Counted from the stretch's first letter, positions 10,501-13,596 are shown. The stretch: 13,749 nt of DNA from Baffinella frigidus (GCA_026770585.1 MU647417.1:1-13749), one strand, 5' to 3'. Notes: generated from the sequence alone by a model not told the origin. A program made the numbers and translations.

Positions 10501-12024
10501 ATAGCGTTAGGGGTTAAGGGTTAGAGGTTAGGGTTTCTTGGGTGCACATGCGCGACATCCGGCTCCTTCCCCGCTCGCCTCCTATCACATCCTGGTTTTG
10601 GTTTTTGTGGTTTTGGGTCCGAATTTTACCGTAGGGTTTAGGGTTAGGGAGTTAAGGGGTTACAGGGTTGTTGGTTGGGGGTTAGGGTTTCTTGGATGCA
10701 AACTCGTCTCGCGCTCGTTCCCCGCTCCCGCCCGCTCGTATTTATGGCCTGCTAAAATGTGTTTTGGTGTTTCTAAAATGTGGATTTCTAAAATGTGTTT
10801 GTGAAGATATCTATGGATGGGGCGCATCAGCCAGAGGCTCCCCTGCTGGAAGGTGCCCAGGGCCTACAATGTATTTATGGTCCCTGAAATGTATTTATGG
10901 CCTCCTACAACGTATTTATGTCCAGCTACGAGCGGATGTGTGGCCTCCTAAAATGCATGTATGGCCTCCTAAAATGCATTTACGACGTTCTAAAATGCAT
11001 TTTCGGCGGGGGAGCAGCAGCCAGAGGCTCTCCTGCGCGGCGGAAATGCATGCATGGCCTCTTAAAATGTTTTCACGCATATACCCTGCTAAAATGGTTT
11101 GACGGTTTCCTAAACTGAATTTATAGCTTTCTAAAATGTGTGTATGGCCTCTCAAAATGTATGCATGGTCTGCTAAATGTATGGCCTCTCAACATGCATT
11201 TATGGATTTCTAAAATGTGTTTATGACGATATGTTCGGCGGGGGTGCAGCAGCCAGAGAGGCTCCCCTGCGCGGCGAGTCGCATAGCTTCCTACAATATA
11301 GGTATGGTCCCTGAAATGTATTATGGCCTCCTATCACGTATTTATGTCCTGCTAAAACGGATTTATGGCCTGACAAATGTATTTATGGCCTGCTAAAATT
11401 AATGTACGGCCTCCTAAAAGGTATGTATGTCCTCCTAAAATCCTTGAATGCATTTATGGCGTTCTAAAATGCATGTGTCGCGGGGGCGCAGCAGCCAGAG
11501 GCTCCCCTGCGCGGCGCGTCGCTGGAACGCGCCGAGGCCCAAACACTCGCGGTCCGAACCCCGAATCCCGAAACCTGGAACCCGAAACCCGAAACCCGAA
11601 TCTCGAAACCTGGATACTGAATCACGAAACCCGAATCCCGGATCCCGAAACCCGAAACCTCAATCCCGAAAGCGTTCTCCTAAACCTAAACCCGAAAACC
11701 GACACCCGAATCCCGAAAACCGAAACTCGAAAACCGAACGCTATGTAGCCGCTAATATGCAACCCTTACGATAGCACAAAACGGTGTTTAAAATTTGTCC
11801 TGTTTCGACATGCAATTGTGTTGTGGGTAGACTGGGACCCCTAAACCGTAAACCGTAAACCTTACCCCCCCCCAAAAAAACAATCGAACCCCCAAACACT
11901 AAACCATCCCTCCCAGACCCCACACCCCAAGCCCCAAACCCTGAACCCCAAACCTCAACCCCCCCCGCAGAGAGAGACTCAGGGGGGTCGAACATCGCAG
12001 CTAATCGGGGCCTGGCTATCCTAA
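1485..12024 (+). CDS. NEK/NIMA-like Ser/Thr protein kinase, 18 exons, 359 aa
   Basis: Spliced from 18 exons of 28-105 nt: 1485-1530, 2793-2868, 3672-3711, 3936-3994, 4301-4360, 4589-4628, 4936-5025, 5727-5793, 6230-6276, 7386-7444, 7754-7832, 8645-8698, 8948-9052, 9598-9648, 9988-10015, 10351-10415, 11492-11551 and 11971-12024. All introns are GT-AG and all phases agree. The kinase domain spans residues 4 to about 258: glycine loop GGQG (13-16), ATP lysine K33 (VLK), helix-C glutamate E49, catalytic HRDLKPHN (130-137), DFG at 150-152, VGTPCYLAPE (166-175), DMWGVG (187-192) and ARP with R248. All catalytic residues are present, so it should be active and phosphorylate Ser/Thr. The loop style, NVFLNSEG and GTPCYLAPE favour NEK-like kinases; another STE- or CAMK-like family is possible. 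The tail (about 100 residues) has no domain I recognise, only a basic-serine patch (PRSRSLASPR). Kinase exons are near certain; exons 14-18 rest on splice sites and phase. Confidence 0.85.
1531..2792 (+). repeat. Intron 1: array of decayed exon-2 heads
   Basis: The head of exon 2 (GCACGACGTCGTGCGTCCGG then AGAAAGTC.GACAA) recurs at 1660-1696, 2078-2118, 2458-2481 and 2617-2656 before the real exon at 2793. Copies at 2078, 2458 and 2617 keep the ACCAG acceptor. Each is followed by similar filler: CTCAACACACCCTTGACCC, AACCCTGAGCGCGCGTTGCC, CATTTCAAT and a CTCTCTC tract. Partial pieces (CCGGAGAAAGTTGGACA) sit at 1847 and 2670. Copy lengths and spacings vary from about 160 to 420 bases, so this is an irregular tandem array. 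A GGGGGG-rich doublet (GGTATTCAAAAGTCA twice) lies at 2219-2270. Confidence 0.8.
2793..2868 (+). CDS. Kinase exon 2: ATP-lysine exon
   Basis: Encodes residues 16-41: TTSCVRRKSDN, then MVLKETECDSV, where K33 fits the VAIK lysine. The acceptor (CACCAG, ag at 2791-2792) follows a strong pyrimidine tract (CTCTCTCTCC); the donor is GT at 2869 (phase 2). Four shorter copies of this exon's head lie in intron 1, each after a GACCAG- or ACGACG-like start, but only this copy is complete and ends in a donor in the right frame. Confidence 0.85.
3164..3206. repeat. 43-bp inverted-end repeat, copy 1
   Basis: CAAAGTTGAC...GTCAACTTA with GTACC in the middle. A second copy of the same length lies at 7009-7051 in intron 9. 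Both are followed by a GAATA word. Confidence 0.55.
3282..3419. mobile_element. MITE family A, copy 1 (138 bp)
   Basis: The ends are CCACACAGTGGACTACGA and the inverted TCGAAGCCCACCGTGTGG. The interior carries AAAAGTCAACTTGCCT and TTTGGTCACG. The copy at 13195-13332 has the same length and order. There is no coding capacity, so it would need a transposase supplied elsewhere. It sits in intron 2. Confidence 0.75.
3672..3711 (+). CDS. Kinase exon 3: helix C
   Basis: Encodes residues 42-54, AGNDALKEAKTLQ, with E49 as the helix-C glutamate that pairs with K33. The acceptor is CTGGCAG; the donor is GT at 3712 (phase 0). The join to exon 2 completes an Arg codon (CG + G). Confidence 0.85.
3712..3935 (+). 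other. Intron 3
   Basis: This 224-base intron holds one CCCTTGACCCAGAAACCCTGA word of the kind seen in intron 1 (about 3861) and nothing else that I can identify. Confidence 0.6.
3936..3994 (+). CDS. Kinase exon 4
   Basis: Encodes residues 55-74, GLKHHSVVKYNDVFLNSANG, the strand-4 region after helix C (compare NEK-type LKHPNIV). The acceptor is TGTCGCAG; the donor is GT at 3995 inside GGGTACC (phase 2). Confidence 0.9.
3995..4300 (+). other. Intron 4: repeated CCTCAGGA / CCTGAGGT words
   Basis: Between about 4170 and 4285 the intron carries TCCTCAGGA (twice), TCTCCTGAGGTACCT and TCTCCTTAGGTGAA at 20-45 base intervals. The sequence AGGTACCT at 4253 imitates the true exon 5 boundary CAG|GTACCT, so this may be another decayed acceptor array. 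Confidence 0.4.
4301..4360 (+). CDS. Kinase exon 5: hinge
   Basis: Encodes residues 75-93, YLVVCCAMELCNRGDLANY. It is strand 5 and the hinge: AMELC, then GGDL-like RGDL of helix D. The acceptor is GGCGGCAG; the donor is GT at 4361 (phase 2). Confidence 0.9.
4361..4588 (+). repeat. Intron 5: almost entirely heptamer repeats
   Basis: From 4371 to 4585 the intron is CCCGAAA, CCCTAAA, CCCCAAA and CCTCAAA units with hardly any other sequence. The C-rich strand is the sense strand. Confidence 0.8.
4589..4628 (+). CDS. Kinase exon 6: basic insert before helix E
   Basis: Encodes residues 94/95-107, FDKRKRQSPLNEQ. It is the variable, basic segment between helices D and E, as in NEK kinases. The acceptor AACGCAG follows CCCGAAA repeats; the donor is GT at 4629 (phase 0). 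Confidence 0.85.
4629..4935 (+). repeat. Intron 6: heptamers and an exon-7 core copy
   Basis: CCCGAAA repeats lie at 4641-4688. The word CTGCGAGTCACTCCGAA occurs at 4691 and 4728. At 4788-4820 there is a near-copy of the middle of exon 7 (GGCCTACCTCCACGACCTCC then GCATCCTGCACC), which in exon 7 encodes AYLHDLRILH. It has no acceptor or donor and the frame is lost at a TAG soon after (4823). ATCCTTCTAGA-like words repeat after it. Confidence 0.7.
4936..5025 (+). CDS. Kinase exon 7: helix E and catalytic loop
   Basis: Encodes residues 108-137: VVRSWLGQLTDALAYLHDL, then RILHRDLKPHN. D132 is the catalytic base and N137 the Mg-binding Asn. The acceptor is ATGGCAG; the donor GT at 5026 is in GTAACCCTAAACC, so the heptamer repeat starts at the splice site itself. 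Confidence 0.95.
5026..5726 (+). repeat. Intron 7: exon-7 tail copies and an exon-8 pseudo-copy
   Basis: The tail of exon 7 (GACCTCAAGCCCCACAAC|GT) recurs in decayed form at 5071-5090, 5178-5202, 5238-5251, 5326-5348 and 5435-5453; three of these keep a GT donor at the equivalent place (5203, 5252, 5349). At 5555-5599 a copy of exon 8's first 44 bases follows a good acceptor (GTGCAG) but carries an extra G and several substitutions, losing the DFG. The segment AATCAGTGTTGTGAC..AT recurs at 5511 and 5641, upstream of the pseudo-copy and the real exon, about 130 bases apart. The rest is CCCTAAA/CCCTGAA/CCCGAAA heptamers. Confidence 0.8.
5727..5793 (+). CDS. Kinase exon 8: DFG exon
   Basis: Encodes residues 138-159, VFLNSEGVLKVGDFGLSATL and EH, plus the first base of G160. 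D150 of DFG binds Mg. Three possible acceptors precede it (ends at 5680, 5701, 5726); only the last keeps the frame. The donor is GT at 5794 (phase 1). Confidence 0.95.
5794..6229 (+). repeat. Intron 8: exon-8 tail copies and a duplicated acceptor
   Basis: The exon 8 tail and its donor context (CTCGAACACGGTTCCCCTCT) recur at 5950-5969 and, weaker, at 6002-6018, followed each time by ACC/GCCCAAATC(A/G)ACCCC. AATCGACCCCA and AATCAACCA words continue to about 6090. Near the other end, CATCTAAATGCGGGGTAACC with CCAG (6143) repeats as CATCTGAATGTGGGATGACG with TCCCGCAG (6202), so the exon 9 acceptor is also doubled. Confidence 0.7.
6230..6276 (+). CDS. Kinase exon 9: activation and P+1 loops
   Basis: Encodes residues 160-175, GKRTSHVGTPCYLAPE. 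T163 and S164 are candidate activation-loop phosphosites, and APE closes the P+1 loop. The acceptor is GTCCCGCAG; the donor is GT at 6277 (phase 0). Confidence 0.93.
6516..6654. mobile_element. MITE family B, copy 1 (139 bp)
   Basis: The ends are CCACTTAGCAGCC and GGCCGCTGCTAAGTGG. The interior TTTGTACTAGAATCTTATCC and TTGCCCTGGAACCTAACCGG is shared almost base for base with 9343-9482. It is in intron 9. Confidence 0.8.
7009..7051. repeat. 43-bp inverted-end repeat, copy 2
   Basis: CAAAGTTGACGGATTTGTACC through CATGTCAACTTA, aligned with 3164-3206 without length change. It lies between the two exon-10 head copies of intron 9. Confidence 0.55.
7089..7212. mobile_element. Foldback MITE family C (124 bp)
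   Basis: The terminal 42 bases at each side are inverted copies with about 4 mismatches: CCGAGGAAACCTAGTTTTCT and onward at the left, AGAAAAATAGGTTTCCCCGG at the right. The short AT-rich centre has no ORF. It is the only copy seen, in intron 9. Confidence 0.8.
7386..7444 (+). CDS. Kinase exon 10: helix F
   Basis: Encodes residues 176-194, VMNHEAYGEAVDMWGVGCI, and part of G195. D187 and W189 are the conserved helix-F residues. The acceptor is GATACCAG; the donor is GT at 7445 (phase 2). Two decayed head copies lie upstream in intron 9. Confidence 0.92.
7445..7753 (+). repeat. Intron 10: array of exon-11 acceptor plus head
   Basis: The unit (G/A)CACGTTTCTT.GTTCGCAG|G followed by TACGAGATGATGACG recurs before exon 11. 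Boundary-equivalent positions are 7522, about 7572, about 7637, 7670 and 7720; the real one is 7753. Spacings of about 50, 65, 33, 50 and 33 bases suggest a 16-17 base sub-unit. The copy at 7670 is a perfect match for the real acceptor and the next 15 bases, and 7522 also keeps CAG|GTAGGAGATGATG. Using 7670 would read into a stop within about 60 bases. Confidence 0.88.
7754..7832 (+). CDS. Kinase exon 11: helices F-G
   Basis: Encodes residues 195-221: GYEMMTLEFLWEKKG, then LLAALVKTQPLK. The acceptor GTTCGCAG is the last of an array of near-identical acceptors in intron 10. The donor is GT at 7833 (phase 0), lying directly next to the terminal repeat of a small inverted-repeat element. Confidence 0.9.
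7836..7961. mobile_element. Inverted-repeat element family D next to the exon-11 donor
   Basis: CCACGCCAGAGGGCTCGA (7836) and TCGAGCTCTCTGGCGTGG (ending 7961) are inverted ends of a 126-bp element. The left end begins three bases after exon 11, so the donor GTG directly abuts the element. The flanks TG at both sides could be a 2-bp target duplication. Confidence 0.65.
7986..8454. mobile_element. Foldback element with 146-bp arms, ends related to MITE family A
   Basis: The left arm 7986-8131 and right arm 8308-8454 are inverted copies of each other with scattered mismatches. They begin TCACACAGCGGGCTACGAAGG and end CCTTCGTAGCCCACTGTGTGG (last bases), close to the family A ends. The central 176 bases hold a doubled ACCTCCTTTTAA. 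The left flank is TA and the right TT. There is no ORF with a recognisable product. It lies in intron 11. Confidence 0.8.
8562..8616. repeat. Small palindromic remnant related to the foldback arm
   Basis: CCATAGGTCCTACGGTAGG at the left and ACCGTATGGACATAGG at the right are roughly inverted, with CTACGGTAGGTACT repeated at 8571 and 8588. The words match the arm interior of the 7986-8454 element (CCTACCGTAGGGTCC). Confidence 0.55.
8645..8698 (+). CDS. Kinase exon 12: helix H
   Basis: Encodes residues 222-239, AAALPERFSGALRDCVVS, matching the usual LP..FS..L.D.V pattern before the last kinase helices. The acceptor is ACCCAG; the donor is GT at 8699 (phase 0). Confidence 0.85.
8699..8947 (+). 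repeat. Intron 12: nearly pure telomere-like heptamers
   Basis: Apart from about 8 bases at each end the intron consists of CCCTAAA units and close variants (CCCTACA, CACTAAA, CTCCAAA, CCCCAAA). Exact CCCTAAA runs occur at 8706-8755 and 8910-8941. The C-rich strand is sense. Confidence 0.9.
8948..9052 (+). CDS. Kinase exon 13: helix I, end of kinase domain
   Basis: Encodes residues 240-274: TLQYNSGARPDAKTLLIKI, then a basic and glycine-rich linker RASKRGGGDDPYALVK. R248 of ARP is the conserved subdomain XI arginine. The acceptor is CTCGCAG; the donor is GT at 9053 (phase 0). At 105 nt it is the largest exon. Confidence 0.9.
9053..9597 (+). repeat. Intron 13: exon-13 tail copies, hairpin and a shared MITE
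   Basis: A copy of the tail of exon 13 (GTCAAAGCGGGG, a 13-G run, CGACTCGTATGCCCTCGTCA) occupies 9094-9137 and ends in AAG|GTGAC, a donor at the right place. A second, weaker copy is at about 9226-9275 (CTTCTGGACAAGATCC then ATTCGCGCATCCAAGC). GGCTCTGCCTCA (9144) and TGAGGCAGAGCT (9192) form a hairpin with about 36 bases between the arms. The intron 9 element recurs at 9343-9482. Heptamers fill 9546-9595. Confidence 0.75.
9343..9482. mobile_element. MITE family B, copy 2 (140 bp)
   Basis: Same ends and interior as 6516-6654 with few differences, for example TTGCATTC for TTGACTTC. The right end has decayed to GCTAAGTAGG. It is in intron 13 of the same gene. Confidence 0.8.
9598..9648 (+). CDS. 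Kinase gene exon 14 (tail)
   Basis: Encodes residues 275-291, ALEGFGISDALSEVADS, an acidic helix-like segment. The acceptor AACCCAG follows heptamer repeats; the donor is GT at 9649 (phase 0). There is no domain support, but splice sites, phase and composition fit the neighbours. Confidence 0.65.
9649..9987 (+). repeat. Intron 14: degenerate heptamers
   Basis: Heptamer-like CCCNAAA units fill 9650-9955, including CCATAAA and CCCTAAA runs near 9700-9750. AAGCCTAGTCCCCAA occurs twice (9800 and 9857). The last 30 bases before exon 15 are unique sequence. Confidence 0.8.
9988..10015 (+). CDS. Kinase gene exon 15 (28-nt microexon)
   Basis: Encodes residues 292-300, VKKGFESFS, and one base of G301. 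The acceptor is TTTTGATGTAG; the donor is GT at 10016 in CAG|GTGGG (phase 1). If the donor were skipped, the frame would stop at 10075-10077. Confidence 0.6.
10016..10350 (+). repeat. Intron 15: heptamers
   Basis: CCCTAAA, CCCTGAA, CCCAAAA and CCCCAAA units run from about 10055 to 10288 with the C-rich strand as sense. The open frames on the minus strand here (repeating GFRV/GLGF-type residues) are translations of the repeat and not genes. The final 60 bases are unique. Confidence 0.85.
10351..10415 (+). CDS. Kinase gene exon 16 (tail, basic-serine patch)
   Basis: Encodes residues 301-322: GLHMRDVPLL, then PRSRSLASPRIL. The acceptor is CACCCACAG; the donor is GT at 10416 (CTG|GTTTTT, phase 0). 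Its phase is exactly what exon 15 needs. Two decayed copies follow in intron 16. Confidence 0.6.
10416..11491 (+). repeat. Intron 16: exon-16 tail copies, TTTAGGG-strand heptamers, AAAATG satellite with exon-17 heads
   Basis: Exon 16 copies with their donor context lie at 10541-10594 (TGCACATGCGCGACATCCGG then CTCCTTCCCCGCTCGCCTCC) and, shorter, at 10694-10739. Between them run G-rich heptamers (TTTAGGG, TTTACGG, TTAGGGG), the opposite strand to most other introns. From 10740 to 11480 a satellite of about 20-24 bases (TATGG.CTCCTAAAATG..TT) repeats about 25 times. Into it are set three copies of the exon 17 head (CAGCCAGAGGCTCCCCTGCG) at 10828, 11018 and 11250, spaced 190, 232 and 242 bases up to the real exon at 11492, which makes a higher-order repeat. 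Confidence 0.85.
11492..11551 (+). CDS. Kinase gene exon 17 (tail)
   Basis: Encodes residues 323-342, QPEAPLRGASLERAEAQTLA. The acceptor is a tandem CAGCAG, so splicing three bases later would drop Gln323 only. The donor is GT at 11552 (phase 0). Three truncated copies of this exon's head occur upstream at 10828, 11018 and 11250. Confidence 0.6.
11552..11970 (+). repeat. Intron 17: CCCGAAA repeats then first half of a duplicated block
   Basis: CCCGAAA/CCCGAATC units fill 11555-11738. From 11741 the unique sequence CTATGTAGC..CTAA and then GCACAAAACGGTGTTTAAAA (11775) begins; it recurs diverged at 12239 and 12280. C-rich tract CCCCCCCCGCAG ends the intron. Confidence 0.8.
11971..12024 (+). 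CDS. Kinase gene terminal exon 18
   Basis: Encodes residues 343-359, RETQGGRTSQLIGAWLS, then TAA at 12022-12024. The acceptor CCCCCCGCAG is strong. The phase (0) fits exon 17. An identical copy with its own acceptor lies at 12435-12488 and could serve as an alternative last exon giving the same protein. Confidence 0.6.
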   Translation, partial: RETQGGRTSQLIGAWLS

Positions 12025-12146
12025 ACCCTAAATCCTAAACCCTAAACCCTAAACCCTAAACCCTAAACCCTAAACCCTAAACCCTAAACGGGGGATCCCG
12101 AGAGGGATCCCCCACAGGGTTTAGGGTGTAGGGTGTAGGGTCAAAG
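12013..12146. repeat. Head-to-head telomere-type repeats around a perfect hairpin, copy 1
   Basis: About nine CCCTAAA units run up to 12089. Then GGGGGATCCC (12090-12099), loop GAGA (12100-12103) and GGGATCCCCC (12104-12113) form a perfect 10-bp stem with a GNRA-type tetraloop. GGGTTTAGGGTGTAGGG follows, the complement of the incoming heptamers, so the stem can extend much further. It starts only tens of bases after the stop codon at 12022 and would therefore lie in the 3' untranslated region of the mRNA. Confidence 0.85.
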
Positions 12147-12149
12147 GTA

Positions 12150-12235
12150 GCCAAGCGCCCGATGACGGCCCTAGGCATGGGCCTACTGTAGGGTCCTAAG
12201 GGGGGGCAGTTTCTTATGAGCGAGGTACCACTGTA
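12150..12235. mobile_element. Right half of MITE family E in tandem unit 1
   Basis: GGCCCTAGGCATGGGCCTAC, TAGGGTCCTAAGGGGGGG and the end TTTCTTATGAGCGAGGTACC are present, but no left end is found. The same half occurs in tandem unit 2 at 12613-12698, so it was truncated before the duplication. Confidence 0.65.
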
Positions 12236-12434
12236 TAAGCTATGTAGCTGTTAAGATACAACATTCCACACTCAAGACAGCACAAAACGGTGTTTAAAAC
12301 CTGTTTCCACACGAGATTGTGTCGTGGGTGGACTGGGACCCCAAAACCCTAAACCCCAAACCCCAAACCCCAAACCCTAAACCCCAAACCCCAAATCCCA
12401 ACCCCCGAACCCCAAACCTCAACCCCCCCCGCAG

Positions 12435-12488
12435 AGAGAGACTCAGGGGGGTCGAACATCGCAGCTAATCGGGGCCTGGCTATCCTAA
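12435..12488 (+). pseudogene. Identical second copy of terminal exon 18
   Basis: Same 54 bases as 11971-12024, ending in TAA at 12486-12488, after the same CCCCGCAG acceptor. It would give the same C-terminus if exon 17 were spliced to it. It is most likely a duplicate lying in the 3' flank, with an alternative last exon as the other possibility. Confidence 0.7.
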
Positions 12489-12610
12489 ACCCTAAATCCT
12501 AAACCCTAAACCCTAAACCCTAAACCCTAAACCCTAAACCCTAAACCCTAAACGGGGGATCCCGAGAGGGATCCCCCACAGGGTTTAGGGTGTAGGGTGT
12601 AGGGTCAAAG
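12477..12610. repeat. Head-to-head telomere-type repeats around a perfect hairpin, copy 2
   Basis: Identical to copy 1, with the stem at 12554-12563 and 12568-12577 around GAGA. It is part of the tandem duplication. Confidence 0.85.
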
Positions 12611-12612
12611 GT

Positions 12613-12698
12613 AGCCAAGCGCCCGATGACGGCCCTAGGCATGGGCCTACTGTAGGGTCCTAAGGGGGGGCGTTTCTTATGAGCGAGGTACTCCTGTA
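12613..12698. mobile_element. Right half of MITE family E in tandem unit 2
   Basis: Same half element as at 12150-12235. The end differs slightly (GAGGTACTCCTGTA for GAGGTACCACTGTA). Confidence 0.65.
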
Positions 12699-12707
12699 TT
12701 TCCTCGG

Positions 12708-12860
12708 ATGAGAGGGGGGGCGTATTTGAAATGGTGGCGGCGGGAGGAATTTAATGCGAAACTTGAAGACACTGAGTGGTGGCGGATTTCCGAGCGAGGC
12801 CGTCCTGCCGTCCTACGTGAGGGCTTGGCACGGGATCTGGTAGTGGTGTATCTCCAATAA
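12708..12860 (+). CDS. Small ORF of 50 residues, unknown
   Basis: ATG at 12708 opens a 50-codon frame ending in TAA at 12858-12860. The product is basic and tryptophan-rich, with a repeated WWR motif: KWWRREEFNAKLEDTEWWR, then ISERGRPAVLREGLARDLV and VVYLQ. Its residue pattern looks more protein-like than the surrounding repeats. It lies between two MITE ends (12698 and 12918). I do not recognise a family; it could be an exon of an unseen gene, the end of a longer kinase transcript, or chance. The stop overlaps an AATAAA. Confidence 0.3.
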   Translation: MRGGAYLKWWRREEFNAKLEDTEWWRISERGRPAVLREGLARDLVVVYLQ

Positions 12861-12861
12861 A
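12856..12861 (+). promoter_or_regulatory. Possible AATAAA poly(A) signal
   Basis: AATAAA in CTCCAATAAATC is the only such hexamer seen between the kinase stop codon and the window end. Many green algae use TGTAA instead, which I did not find nearby, so its use is uncertain. Confidence 0.25.
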
Positions 12862-12917
12862 TCTATCGTTAGAGGATGCTCGCTCACGCCAAAGCCGCTG
12901 TCTCGCGTGCTCGAATA

Positions 12918-13105
12918 CAGGGGTACCTCGCCCATAAGAAAGCGCCCCCCCCCCCTAGGATCACCATAACGCCCTAGGCATAGGCCTACTATAGGGTCCT
13001 AAGGGGGGGGCGGTTTCTTACCTCGCTCATAAGAGGAGGCCTATGCCTAGGGCCCTCTGGTAATCCTGGCGGGGGGGGCGCTTTCTTATGGGCGAGGTGC
13101 CCCTT
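12918..13105. mobile_element. MITE family E, second copy with an internal rearrangement (188 bp)
   Basis: The left end CAGGGGTACCTCGCCCATAA and right end TTATGGGCGAGGTGCCCC match the intact copy. The left side is preceded by TA; the right flank has decayed to CA. Inside, GCCCTAGGCATAGGCCT (12971-12987) and its exact inverse (13037-13053) enclose another TTTCTTACCTCGCTCATAAG junction, suggesting one element inserted into or recombined with another. Confidence 0.75.
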
Positions 13106-13194
13106 CATTCGAGCGCGCATGGGCACCAAGCCCTGGGATCCAATGCCACTGTCTCTGCGTGCTCTCACAGGAATCCAGCCTGTAGCACCACCTA

Positions 13195-13332
13195 CCACAC
13201 GCTGCACTACGATCCTTTCATCAAAAGTCAACTTGCCTTGATGTGATTAACTTTAAGGATTGTTTGGTATAATTTGGTCACGCAACACCCTGAATTCAAG
13301 CCCTAACGAAACCCTCGTAGCCCACCGTGTGG
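13195..13332. mobile_element. MITE family A, copy 2 (138 bp)
   Basis: The ends are CCACACGCTGCACTACGA and CTCGTAGCCCACCGTGTGG. It is flanked on both sides by TA, as expected of a Tc1/mariner-type target duplication. The interior matches copy 1 (AAAAGTCAACTTGCCTTGA, AATTTGGTCACGC). Confidence 0.75.
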
Positions 13333-13479
13333 TACAAGCAGGGCCCAGACGTTGTCAGCGTAACAGACTATGCGTGCCCCGACAGGGTTCCAGAGAGACA
13401 GCCTGTACTCAACTTACTTAAGTAGTTCCCACATGGTGTCCTAGCCTCATAGCCTGCGAGTCTATGGTAATTACTCATA

Positions 13480-13596
13480 CAGGGGTACCTCGCTCATAAG
13501 AAATAGCCACCCCCTAGGACCCTACAGTAAGCCTATGGCTAGGGCCCATCGGTGGTCATATGGGGGGGGCAGTTTCTTATGAGCGAGGTACCCCTG
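13480..13596. mobile_element. MITE family E, intact copy (117 bp), Tc1/mariner-like
   Basis: A perfect terminal inverted repeat of about 24 bases, CAGGGGTACCTCGCTCATAA at the left and TTATGAGCGAGGTACCCCTG at the right, is flanked by TA on both sides. The CAGGGG... ends and TA duplication fit Tc1/mariner-derived (Stowaway-like) MITEs. There is no coding capacity. Confidence 0.85.

Larger units (their letters stand above)
11741..12698 (+). repeat. Tandem duplication of about 480 bp that includes the last exon
   Basis: Unit 1 (11741-12235) and unit 2 (12239-12698) share, in order, CTATGTAGC, GCACAAAACGGTGTTTAAAA, GACTGGGACCCC, heptamers, the last exon with its acceptor, a CCCTAAA run, the hairpin, and a right-hand MITE end. 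The first parts are clearly diverged. From the last exon to the G-run (11971-12207 against 12435-12671) I find no difference, including the same number of CCCTAAA units. The offset in that part is 464 bases. Confidence 0.9.

Noticed and set aside
10538-11155. Plus- and minus-strand frames across the AAAATG satellite
   Set aside because: Their sequence is simply the satellite translated (repeated LLKCIYG-type words); no independent support.
12007-12146. True chromosome end (telomere)
   Set aside because: Heptamers are interstitial, short, interrupted by variants, and flanked by coding exons and MITEs on both sides. Only about nine exact units occur in the best run.
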